This document shows, in pieces, positions 10,291 to 19,617 of a stretch of 64,000 nt of DNA. The notes below the pieces were generated by a model that was not told the DNA's origin, did not search any database, and saw only the letters and a program-made list of their open reading frames with translations. The stretch comes from Diplonema papillatum (taxonomy: Eukaryota > Euglenozoa > Diplonemea > Diplonemida > Diplonemidae): the NCBI GenBank assembly GCA_030068145.1, contig JAPJBO010000060.1, forward strand, positions 310,001-374,000, read 5' to 3'. The stretch's first letter is position 1. Each line of letters begins with the position of its first letter. The position numbers were made by a program, and so were the translations under genes.

Positions 10291-10528
10291 TCGCTCCAGT
10301 GTTGCGAAAACGTGGCCCGAAAGCTGGAGCTCGACCAATGGTTGTGCCAACCCGGGCCACCAAGCCGACCAACATGGAGACCGCCGTCAAGCCATCTGCC
10401 AATTCTTGCAGTTTGCTCAGCGAATAGGAGCACGGCGCATGGCCTCATGGAGCATGACCACCCCGAGCCGACCCTGGGCGAACTCGGCGCGGAGATGGGT
10501 CTTCTACGACTGTACCAATGAGGTAGCT
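10291..10528. other. Intergenic, nothing recognised
   Basis: No supported coding frame, RNA gene or repeat was seen. Confidence 0.4.
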
Positions 10529-10699
10529 GAGCCGGTCCGTCCATGGAACTGCATCGAAGTGCCTGCCGCTGTTTATCACACTGAATCACGGTCCACCACG
10601 GTCTATCCGGTCCATCCCTAGTCCCTAGAGCTGCATTGAATAGCCCGGTGCTGTATTCTTCGGTCTATCACGGTCTATCAAGAGGGGATGGACCGGCTC
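10529..10699 (+). mobile_element. MITE family 1, copy 1
   Basis: A 171-bp element with terminal inverted repeats GAGCCGGTCC and GGACCGGCTC and no coding capacity. The interior includes CACGGTCCACCACGGTCTAT. Other copies lie at 17769-17946 (inverted), about 30196-30345 (inverted) and 46985-47164, and a half copy at 60873-60915. No target duplication is evident around this copy. Confidence 0.85.
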
Positions 10700-11410
10700 T
10701 GCCCGAACCACCAGGATCAAAGAAGGCTCTTTCCTCATTCTAGCGTTATTTGTGGATTAGAAGGTCGGTATTTTAAAGTCTCCGGTTGACCGTAGAGACT
10801 TGAGTATGGCGGGGGGTTGAGAAAAGTGAGAGGGCATTCTTTTTCAAAGACCCAGTGCCCGAGGCTCGAGACGCTAGCTGCCAATTCCCTCGGTGAACCG
10901 CGATGCTGCTCGACCGTTTGTCAGAATTCCGAGCCGACACTAGATTAGAGATGAAGTCGGCTTGAGAATCCGGGGGTTTAGAGTCTCCGAATGACCTTCG
11001 TCGAATGGGTTCTTTTAAAGCCAGTACGTACTGGGTGGGTTTGGGGGGGCATGCATGGCTTCTTTCGTGTACACTTTACTTGCTTGCTTTGGCAAGTACT
11101 CTTTTGTGTTGTAGGCACGACGCACAAGCACGAGCGCACAGTTTGAGGGCAACAACGCGGCCGGTCCAAATAAGCCCGAGGTAAGAAGGTTAGGAAAGGG
11201 AAGGCTGGGAAACGTTGGTTTGGAGCATTTGCAGCCCGACGTGGACTCGGCCGGGCGCAAAAAGAGAAGCGGGGCTAGCCTTGCACAAGGGAACCGGTCA
11301 CCGAACTGGGCCAAAGAAAACGCCATTATTTTTTTTTGCGGTCTTTGACCCGTAGCTTTTATTGCAGGCTGCCCGGTCATTCAGAAACTGTTTCGGTCGA
11401 AGGTGCGCCA
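10700..11410. other. Intergenic with short shared motif
   Basis: No gene recognised. At 10770-10800 and 10975-11000 there are degenerate copies of a motif running roughly TTTAAAGTCTCCGG(G/T)TGACC. It recurs at 13480-13505, 51565-51590, 54190-54212 and 54540-54570, usually next to a repeat edge. Confidence 0.4.
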
Positions 11411-11770
11411 ATGAACTGGGTCGAAACCGCATCTTGCGGGCTCCAACCTGATGGGTCAGACACTGATCCCGTCGAACGTACTTTCATTGAACTGGGTCGA
11501 AACCGCATCTTGCGGGCTACAACCTGATGGGTCAGACACTGATCCGGTCGAACGTACTTTCATTGAACTGGGTCGAAACCGCATCTTGTGGGCTACAACC
11601 TGATGGGTCAGAAACTGATCCGGTCGAGATACTTTCGTTGAACTGGATCAGAACCGCATCTTGCAGGATATACCCTTTATTTCAATCTAACGGGTAAAAC
11701 CCTGATCCTGTCGAAGGTACTTTGATTGATCATTGAACTGGGTTGAAACCTCGTCTTGCGGGCCATACCC
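11411..11770 (+). repeat. Tandem repeat, about 76-bp unit, about five copies
   Basis: Units begin GAACTGGGTCGAAACCGCAT and contain CTGATGGGTCAGACACTGAT. The first three are almost identical and the last two have diverged. The array carries no long open frame of its own. Confidence 0.85.
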
Positions 11771-12228
11771 GTCGCCTCCACACCACAGGTGCCGGCGATG
11801 TGACGTGGTCGACGCCGCTCACATACCAGCCATGAGGTCTCGCAGCCTCGAAGCCGCAGCTACCTTCGAAACTCGGGACTCCCCACTCGCAGGGTTTGTA
11901 AATTTGTCTATAGCAACGTGATGGAGACTCGTGGACCCGGTTTTTGCGGCGCTGGTGGTCGCGCCGGGGCACGAAAGCCGATGCCTTGGCAGGGGCCCGC
12001 TTTGCGGCAAGTGCCTACGTCTTCGGGGGAACAGAAGGATGCCCCACCACACGTGCTCTTCGCTCAACGTGCTGAACCTGTGGAAAGGTTGTCGTGAGAC
12101 ACAAAATACTCGACGTAGCTGCTTCGACGCCGAATGGAAGGGAGGAAATATAGAGGTAGAGGGGCAAATACAATACAAACACAATCTGTTTTGTTCTTCG
12201 CTTACACCACCGTGTGTTGTTTTCGACC

Positions 12229-12393
12229 TGTTGTGTTTGTGTGCTTTGTCGTGTTGGGGTAGACCGCATGACCTCACGTCTGTTCAACACGTGGTTCGGT
12301 GGAAACAGCACTTGGGATCCCTTTCGTTCTTTGCCTGGCAGAAATTGTCGAGCTTTTCTTTTCAAGCTGGCGCAGTGGCGCTTATGTAAAAGT
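12229..12393 (+). repeat. SINE-like repeat R4, copy 1
   Basis: About 160 bp containing CACGTGGTTCGG and AGCACTTGGGATCCC. Copies at 28102-28262 and 58877-59012 have the same orientation. The 3' end (AGCATTTCCTTCCAAGCTGG followed by CGCTTATGG and an A-rich tail in copy 2) resembles the 3' end of repeat R1, as if both use one retroposition machinery. Confidence 0.75.
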
Positions 12394-12404
12394 TTTGAGC
12401 AATT

Positions 12405-12560
12405 TACCTTTAACTTGTTTTTGCTGGCTGTTAGGGAATTAAATTTGTTTTGCTGGCTCGAAGGGAAATAAATTTGTTTTTGCTGGCTGTTAGGGAATTA
12501 ACTTTGTTTTGCTGGCTGTAGTGAATTAAATTTGTTTTGCTGGCTCGAAGGGAAATACCC
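12405..12560 (+). repeat. Short tandem repeat, about 30-bp unit
   Basis: Five imperfect units of the type TTTGTTTTGCTGGCTGTTAGG followed by GAATTAAA, two of them with CTCGAAGGGAAATA instead. Confidence 0.8.
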
Positions 12561-12599
12561 CAAAGGTTTTCGACTAGCGAGGAACTACCTGCAAGAGTT

Positions 12600-13080
12600 G
12601 CTCAAAGCATGAACGTCGAGGACGCTCAACAAAGCCTTTGGTAGGGCTCGCATCAGATCTAAAGCCTGATATAGACTGACTGGCACGGCAGATTTTTCCA
12701 CGTTGGCAGAGTGCAGCATCATCTCCATCCTCAGATCGGACAAAAGCAGCCGCCGTGGAGTAGTGAGGCGATTATCACGTCGTTATGTACACGGTGGGTC
12801 AGAAACTGGAGCTAAAGGCTTAGTAAAGCTGGGGTAAAAAAAGCGGGTGTCACACCCGCCTTTCGGTTTGGATTTACACGCGTTTTGGTCGTCACACACC
12901 CGCTTTTCGGGATGAAAGGATGGTCTGGACGTACCAACGCCTACCAAGACGATCACCCGGGGGCAGGAATGTTGTTTTATGTTTGCACTTACCACGGCTC
13001 ACCTCCTGTTGGAGTGGTCCGGATTGGTTAGTTCGAGCAATGATGACGATTTTGATGTGCCAATTCCCTCAGTACATTGC
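12600..13080. repeat. Fragments of dispersed repeats
   Basis: Positions 12605-12740 match 57460-57620 in reverse (GACGCTCAACAAA and GTTGGCAGAGTGCAGCATCA). Positions 12810-12920 contain inverted pieces around GGGTGTCACACCCG and CACACCCGCTTTTCGGG, also found near 46820-46890. No gene is seen. Confidence 0.55.
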
Positions 13081-13291
13081 ACATTGCAGGACTCGGGCAC
13101 ACCCTCATTAACCCCAGCTTCTCTGACGCTGGACTCCACCATGTGGTAGTCGCCTAGACCAGGATGCAATACGATGCATAGAGTGGCAGGCCTTGCGGGA
13201 GGAGCCTTCTGGATGCGGGCAGTTCCGGATACAAGGCGCCCGTTCGTGGAGCACTCAGGTCTCACGGTGGGGGTGAGAATCGGCATACTAC

Positions 13292-16065
13292 GCGGTCTAG
13301 CTCTCTCACGGCTTCCAGTACGTCCGTCACGTCTCCTCGCAGTGTCGTCATTTGCTCCAGCTGTGAGTCAAGAAATGCCACGTGCTGCATCTGTGTGCGG
13401 TGGATTTTCTAGGACGGTATAACTTACGTCACGTGAACACGTCCCTTTTTTAGAGTGAAAGTTCGCTTGAAACTCCGGGGTTTTAAAGTCTCCGGGTGAC
13501 CTTCGTCGTTATGGGAAGATATCCTTTGTGCTCTGAGTGTCGTAAGAGTGGTGGTTACACGAGGTAAGAGGATCGGTGGGTACCTTGGTTGTTGGTCATT
13601 GGTGGTTTCGGCCATTGTCCACATACCTTACTTACGGTAGGCCCTCCGCAGTATGGTGCCGCAGTAGGGCTTTTTATTTTTATTGGGAAAAATAAATTCC
13701 CTCTGGTGGAAATGGCTTGCGGAGCGTGACGATAAATTTCGTTTATTTTTGGCAGGATTCCTTTGTGTTTACACAGGCCGGAAAATAAACGAGTTTATTT
13801 TTGGAATTTATTTCGTGTGGCAGCATTTATTTTGTGCCGCCAGCCATTTTCAGGTGAAAAAAATAAACGAAATTTATTTTGTATCGCGAAAAAAATAAAC
13901 GTTTATTTTTGCGTGGGGGTTATACAGAGAAATCTGTAGGGGAGACCCCTCGCAAAATTTTTTTTCTCCCTGTGGTGAGTGAAATCGCGTGTTTTGAGCT
14001 CGTTTTGAGCCGAATTCATTGGTGTCTCATCCTCGGTGCTCAAAGGCCTGTGAAGAAAACCCCTCCCGTGAACGCTCCAGCCCAGTAAGTGTCAGATGAA
14101 GTTCACCGCCAGCGAACTCACCCATGCTGAATTCCAGGTCCAAGTGCGTAGAAAACTTGTACCAATTCAGTGTGCTTGAGTCTCGTTGCAAGAACATCTG
14201 TGGGTCTGCCTGAGCACACTGGATTCCAGCTGTCTGAGTTCATCTGCTGATCGCCTGCTGTGCATGTGCAAGCGGCCGAGCACTCGCGTTGCAAACTAAC
14301 ACCACATCAACTCCCCGCGACTTATCAAAATTTCACGCCGTCCAAGCAACGATGTTTTGTTTCCACCCTCGGGAATTTAGTTTTCCCAATAAAATCATTT
14401 ATTCGGCAATAATTTCCGCCAATTTTGCCTCGGTGTCGGTTTTAGTCCCTCAGGAGGCCCTCGGGGGGGTTTGCAACCCCTCGCCACTCGCTCCGCTCGT
14501 GGCTCGGGGTTGCAAACCCCCCCTCGGGCCTCCCTCGGGACTAAAACCGACACCTCGACAAGATAAACGGAAATTATCTTGCCGAATAAATGCTTATTAC
14601 TTTTGGTCCGACGTTGTTCTGTTCGATTTCCACGGAGGCGATAGGGGGCGACAGGGTTTTTTTTACCAAACACGAAATGTTGGAGGAAATGAGAAGCTCG
14701 TCGCCGCAAACCGTGGCGTTTTCACTTGCGTCCTGAATCCAGCTTTACGTAAAACCCGATCAGGCACTGCGTTCAACGAAAACAACTCTCTCTTCCCATC
14801 ATCATCATCATCATTAGTTTTGTATCAGCCGCGGTTGTGCGAGTGACGAGGTCTTATGGTCCTCAGATTTGCCTGTGTTTCGTGTGCAGTGGGCACCGCG
14901 TTCCACTCCTTCACAGCAGGTGCTTCCATGAAACCCTGAGGAATTGGAGGCAGCTGTGAACACAGCAGAAAGCTGACCTTATAGCAATGCAGTCAAGGCT
15001 GAAGCATCATACTAGATGCTTCTAATGCGACGTTTTGGGTTGACTTGCCTCAGAATTTGTTGGAGATTCCAACCTGCTGATGGCTTCTGCAGAAAGAGTG
15101 CGACACACAGAAAACAAGAGCCAGGCGATCTGCACGGGATGCAGCGCTCCTTAGAGCAATGGTCCAGATGCAGAAGAGAAAGAGTGCGACACACATGCGA
15201 TTAACAAATTAACAATTTCCGTTGACCGACTCCTGAGCCCAAATCCTGGACGTGCTTTCAGGTGGCAAATTTGGCAAATGATCATGATCAGAAGGCCCTA
15301 CTTGGGCGGTTCAGTTTCCTCACATTGCATGTGGCTAAAAAAAAAAGGTCAGCAAACCACTTCGTGCATGTCTTCAACGCCATGGTTAAGCGCCTCGGTG
15401 TAGTCTTTGACGGCATCGTGGTACACTAGCTGCGCCTGCGCTTGCACTCGCATTTGGTGCTGAGCTCCGTCTTGCAGGTTGGTAATGAGCTTCGCGAAAG
15501 ACGAGCCAAGCTTGAGCGACCGCTTCTCGACACTCGCTAGCATTCGCTGCGCGCCTTCCTGTACGTGTTTGGTCAAGCGTGGCAACCTATATTTGACAAC
15601 AGGTAGAAGCCAAGACTAACAAGGTGGAGACCAATGTTAGACTAGTCACTGTAGACACACCGACAGCAGCTTTCGTCGGCCAATCTCGTGTAAAATATAT
15701 AATATATAAATTATAGAAAGGGAATGTTGAGTGACTGCCTTAACCCGGAAACGAGCTTGGGCGAGGTCACGTTCCACTTGAATTTTTGGAGTGCAACTTC
15801 GCTTTTTCTTTTAACCAACCACACCCTGAAGGCTGTGAAGTTCTCTTATCGACTTTTCGTGGGGCATCAACTCCCTCAGTGAAACCGTGAAACTGCCACA
15901 CAGAGGTGCACATTACAGGAGAGGGAACGGACGCACCTTCAGATCGTCCGGGCTCGTGTCGTGCATGCTTCCATTGTCTGCGAGACTGCCGTTGCCGATA
16001 GAGCTTAAATCAGGGTCGTGATCGACTTTGTCGCTGCGCGGGCTCTCCGACGGAGACACCGTCAT
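13292..16065 (-). CDS. Putative multi-exon coiled-coil protein, partial
   Basis: Three exons fit in phase 0. Exon a, 16065-15937, starts at an ATG and ends GAT CTG AAG before GTGCGT. Exon b, 15615-15361, follows a pyrimidine-rich TTAG and ends CACGAA before GTGGTT. Exon d, 13390-13292, follows CCGCACACAG and ends GACCGC before GTAGTATG. Together they give 161 residues: a polar, disordered N-terminus, then amphipathic helices (for example VQEGAQRMLASVEKR and LEQMTTLRGDVTDVLEAV). I do not recognise the family; a BAR-like or other helical scaffold is possible. The gene should continue left of 13292. An alternative last exon after exon b is 15086-15012 (KPSAGWNLQQIL...), also in phase and ending in TAG. 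The intron after exon b starts with repeat R2. Confidence 0.4.
13675..13915. repeat. AT-rich cluster of short palindromes
   Basis: Many small inverted copies of AATAAACG/CGTTTATT, such as AAATAAACGAAATTTATTT, packed into about 240 bp that are much richer in A and T than the surroundings. It may fold or serve as a protein-binding cluster. No coding frame is convincing. Confidence 0.6.
14398..14590. mobile_element. 193-bp foldback (hairpin) element
   Basis: A near-perfect inverted repeat. It opens TTTATTCGGCAATAATTTCC and closes with the inverse, GGAAATTATC then TTGCCGAATAAA. The inner arms GGTGTCGGTTTTAGTCCCTC and their inverse are about 60 bp each, around a short loop (CTCGCTCCGCTCG). Transcribed in either direction it would form a long hairpin. 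Confidence 0.85.
14600..15010. other. Intergenic, nothing recognised
   Basis: A short ATC microsatellite at 14799-14814 is the only regular feature. Confidence 0.4.
15221..15346 (+). repeat. SINE-like repeat R2, copy 1
   Basis: Contains CAAATCCTGGACGTG and GGCAAATGATCATGATCAGA and ends CATTGCATGTGGCT plus a tract of ten A. A second copy at 23200-23320 ends in eight A. Both copies lie antisense in introns, a few bases after a 5' splice site. Confidence 0.8.
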
Positions 16066-16194
16066 CTCCGCGCAAAAGAAAGCAGCGCGAGGGCCGGCCT
16101 TCCCCACCCCACGCCGTCCCACGGGACCCTTCCGCCTGTTCGAATTTTTTGTGAGCTCGGATTTTCTGGTGAGCCTCCCATCGAAACAGCATCG

Positions 16195-16340
16195 ACGCAG
16201 ACCTGACGCATAGCAGGTCCGCATCAACCCCGTGCAGCATCGAAACAGACTGTATCGAATCAGAGCTGTAAAACGGACGATCGAAACAGACCTGCACCGA
16301 CTCAGTGCTGCATCGAAACCGAGCTGTATCCAATCAGCAG
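16195..16340 (+). repeat. Degenerate tandem repeat
   Basis: About six imperfect units of the type ATCGAAACAGACCTGCACCG. Confidence 0.6.
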
Positions 16341-17768
16341 TGGGCCTACGTAAGGCAGGCTACAGTGGGAAGGGCTTCCGCGAGGTGGTAATTTAACATA
16401 GTTGTTATGCGGCAACAATCTGTGACGATAGACTGCACAAGCCGCTACAGACTACCTCTTTGCACGCGTCGTGTAGTGCTTCGGTCGCTTCTTGCAGATG
16501 CACTTATTTGTTTAACACCTCTTGCGACCTCGTGAGCCGCGTCGTACCCCACAAGCCCCGCACGATTCGCTACTACAACCAAGATCTGCACTCATCCACG
16601 CTCCATCGAGGCTCACGCCAACGACTTCGCGGCGTGGGCCACGCAGGCTTCGGGTGACAAACCCACAAGCCGCACTGAAAGTCATGTGGTCGCGCATCGC
16701 TATCCCACTGCAACCCAACCCTCCGCACGTATTCGGCGGCAATCCCCACGGGGCCGTAGAGGCGCACCTTCTCCGTACCCTTCCCTGATCGGGCAACACA
16801 CTGCTCGACTGGCCGCTTGGGACTTCGGCATATGCAGCATACTGTCGATTCATTGTGGGAATGCTAAGCGCGTAGCGAACCACTCACTTGAAAGGTGTTG
16901 GGCACCGGATTCCAAAGGAATCGGACAACAAAAGTTAGCCTGTTTCTCTCACCATTCAGCAGCTATGTCGGGGGGTTACCCCATCATAAGTGCAATTCGT
17001 TTAGTGGCCTTCCTTTCGCGTTCATTTCGTTGTGTCAAGATCGTCACCGAGTGAAGCGCACAAAGCATTCCTCCTCGCTACCGAAATCGGGGACACAACC
17101 GTGTCCTCTCACGTGTTTGCTTACCTGCCTAACTGTATCGAATTGGATCAAAATCCACCCAATGACAACAGCACTGTCTCAGATCAGACCTGCATCAAAA
17201 CAAGGATTGAGCCCGAAGAATGCCCTTCGACCGCATTCCACTTCAGATACCGGGATTGCAGACTCAGGTACCTGAGGTTTGCCGTTCAAGAACTTTGGAG
17301 TACCGAAACAAACGATGTGAAGAGCTGCAAGAAAACAGGGGACCAGGTACACTGTCTACAGAGAAGAACATACAAAGTCGCCCTTCGGAACAAAAAGGGG
17401 AAGGTTTTCATCTAAGACTATGCTACAAGACCAACAACGAACACAGAGAGCATGCAAAACAAAGCATATTCTTTACTTGTTACTGGAGCCGGCTGACCCC
17501 CTTCTGATAGCCCGCGAACTGCATTGCCATGCCGACGACTCGATGGCTCCCACTATCAACCACCCAACGTACTTTGAAGAAGCCAGTGGAATGCAGCGGC
17601 GGGGGGGATAAGTACGGATAGATTGTGTTCGGCAGCCGTGTAGTTCGGTGGGAAGGATGGGGGTGGGCCGGCCTAGCAACGCTATCTTACACCCTCATGG
17701 CCCGCTTGGTAGGTGAACAACTATAACTGTGCGGGACGGGGAGCACCACCAGCCATACACTAATAGCT
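16341..17768. other. Intergenic, no gene recognised
   Basis: Open frames of 60-127 codons overlap on both strands without domains or splice signals. A few fragments resemble the repeat at 16195-16340 (near 17143-17200). Confidence 0.4.
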
Positions 17769-17946
17769 TGAGCCGGTCCATCCCTCTTGATAGACCGTGA
17801 TAGACCGAAGAGTACAGCACCGGCAATTCGATGCAGCTCTAGGGACTAGGGATGGACCTGATAGACCGTGGTGGACCGTGATTCACTGTGATACACAGCG
17901 GCAGGCACTTCGATGCAGTTTCAAGAGATAGGGACGGACCGGCTCA
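17769..17946 (-). mobile_element. MITE family 1, copy 2
   Basis: 178 bp, inverted relative to copy 1, with both terminal repeats intact. TAGCT flanks both ends, possibly a short target duplication. Confidence 0.85.
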
Positions 17947-17999
17947 TAGCTGTTGGTACAGCGGGTCTGCCTCGCAACTTTGAGCCGTGTGCAGCATGG

Positions 18000-18680
18000 T
18001 GCAGCTCTCTTGATTCAATCAAGACACGTCTCCGTAGATCGCGTGGTATGCATTGCAGATGCTTTTGTGTGGCTCCATTTCGTTTCAAGATAGGTAGCCG
18101 GAAGGCTCTCAATCTCGTTTAATGCGTCAGTGTCGTGCGCGTGCAGCCTAGGACATTTAGAGCATCACGAACCTGCTATTGGCTCGCTCTTCCGCGCGCC
18201 ATAAGTGGCGCGCGCAGTCCCCTTAAGTGCGCGTCTCGGGCAAGCCTTTTGGCATCGGCAGCAAGCCGCCGATGCCAAAAGACACCCCCTACCACGCCCA
18301 CCTATTTAAGGGTCGAGATCTCGTTCGTTAACGGAATCAACCTGACAAGTCACTCCACCAACCAGGAGCGGCCATGCACCAACTCACCATTCTACCAGTG
18401 GATCGCCCGCGGCCACGGGATTCGCGGATCCACGGAAGGCCCGCACACTTCGACTTCGACGACATGCGCCATGGTTTCCAGGGGCTGTGTGCAGCATGCG
18501 CGGCCCTTTTGACAGACTCGAAAATACAGCATTCATTGATCGCGAGGTGTCCACTGCAAGTACTGAGGTGTATCGCTTGCTGCCACGGATACTCGTGGAT
18601 CGACGGAGGCCTAAACACTTTGAGATAGACGATAAGCAAACCATCTCCAGGGAAGCATGCAACATGAGCAGCTTCTTTAA
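18000..18680. repeat. Duplicated copies of the tektin exon 2 end region
   Basis: Blocks around 18411-18505 and 18570-18650 repeat sequence found at 19505-19742: GTGTTTGGACCTCC, TGGATCCACGAAT and CCGCAAGCGATA in the minus orientation. Three further variants of the reading ESKCLDL from the tektin-like exon 2 occur (SKCLGLRR, SKCAGLPW, DESKCVRH). This points to tandem copying of the 3' part of that exon and its downstream DNA, followed by decay. Confidence 0.55.
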
Positions 18681-18735
18681 TGCCAATCAAAAAAAAAGGA
18701 GGTCTTCATTTTCCCACACGAACTGTTACAGCAAG

Positions 18736-19034
18736 CAGGGCTTACGCTCCGTTTTCGGTCTCAGAGAAAATACGTGTGGTCCACGTGTGGGCGCTTATGG
18801 TTCGAGGGGAAAAAAAACCTTTCCCCCTATGTGCGACGGCAAAAGAAAATAGCGTCGCTACTATGGACTTGGCGACACTTGGCGGTACCACTAGTGGGCC
18901 TAGACTCCCCTGCATGTGGACCAATAAATCAAAATCCACATGTGGTACCTGTGGATCCACACGTGGGGGAACAAAATCCAAAAAGAATTAACGTGTGGAA
19001 ATCCACACGTTCCACACGTGGAGCGTAAGCCCTG
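18736..19034. mobile_element. hAT-type MITE family A, copy 1
   Basis: 299 bp with terminal inverted repeats CAGGGCTTACGCTCC and GGAGCGTAAGCCCTG (one mismatch), flanked by a perfect 8-bp target duplication ACAGCAAG (18728-18735 and 19035-19042). CAGGG termini and 8-bp duplications are hallmarks of hAT elements. The interior is rich in ACGTGTGG palindromes and has no ORF. A second copy is at 30600-30910. Confidence 0.92.
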
Positions 19035-19095
19035 ACAGCAAGTGAAAAGAAAATGAAGATTCTTTTATTATCGATTAGTCAACCTCTACGACCGC

Positions 19096-19497
19096 TCAGG
19101 AACACCTTCGCAAAGAGGACTTGTACTCACGTACCAAGAGCGGTCCAGACCAGCTCACGACGCGCCAAGGTGTGGAGTTGACCCCGATCGACACGTGTTG
19201 CCCAACACAGGTGCACTTGTACACGGTGCCCTTGTTCAAAACGCGCACCCTTTGCTGCCGTCCGCTTTTCGCTTCCTTTACCTCGTACTCCCCACCTGCA
19301 GGCGTGGCAGAGAAGCCGCGAGCTTGGTACTCGATGCGATCCAGCCAATTCTCCACCCACGGTACGAAGGTGTGGCCGGAAACTGCCGAGCCCTTTATGC
19401 AAACAGATGCATCAGGCTTATGCGCAACCTTTCGAAAAGGTTGATAGCATTCTGGACGCTTTTTTGCAAGTTTTGGGTTTCTTGTCGAAGCCTTCAC
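19096..19497 (-). pseudogene. Unrecognised open frame, possible exon remnant
   Basis: A 133-codon frame entered at a non-ATG codon. The middle part (GHTFVPWVENWLDRIEYQARG then KGTVYKCTC) reads like real protein, and the spacing before the CxC pair faintly recalls a SWIM-type zinc finger of MULE transposases. No CxH partner follows. It lies inside the tektin-like gene's surroundings but does not fit a tektin. Function unknown. Confidence 0.25.
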
Positions 19498-19617
19498 TGT
19501 TCACATTGCGAATACATCGCCCGCGGCCACGGATGCTTGTAGATCTACGGTGGCGCACACACTTCGACTCGTCGGTAAGCGCCACCATCTCCAGGAGCCA
19601 TGCTTTTGATCCAATCA

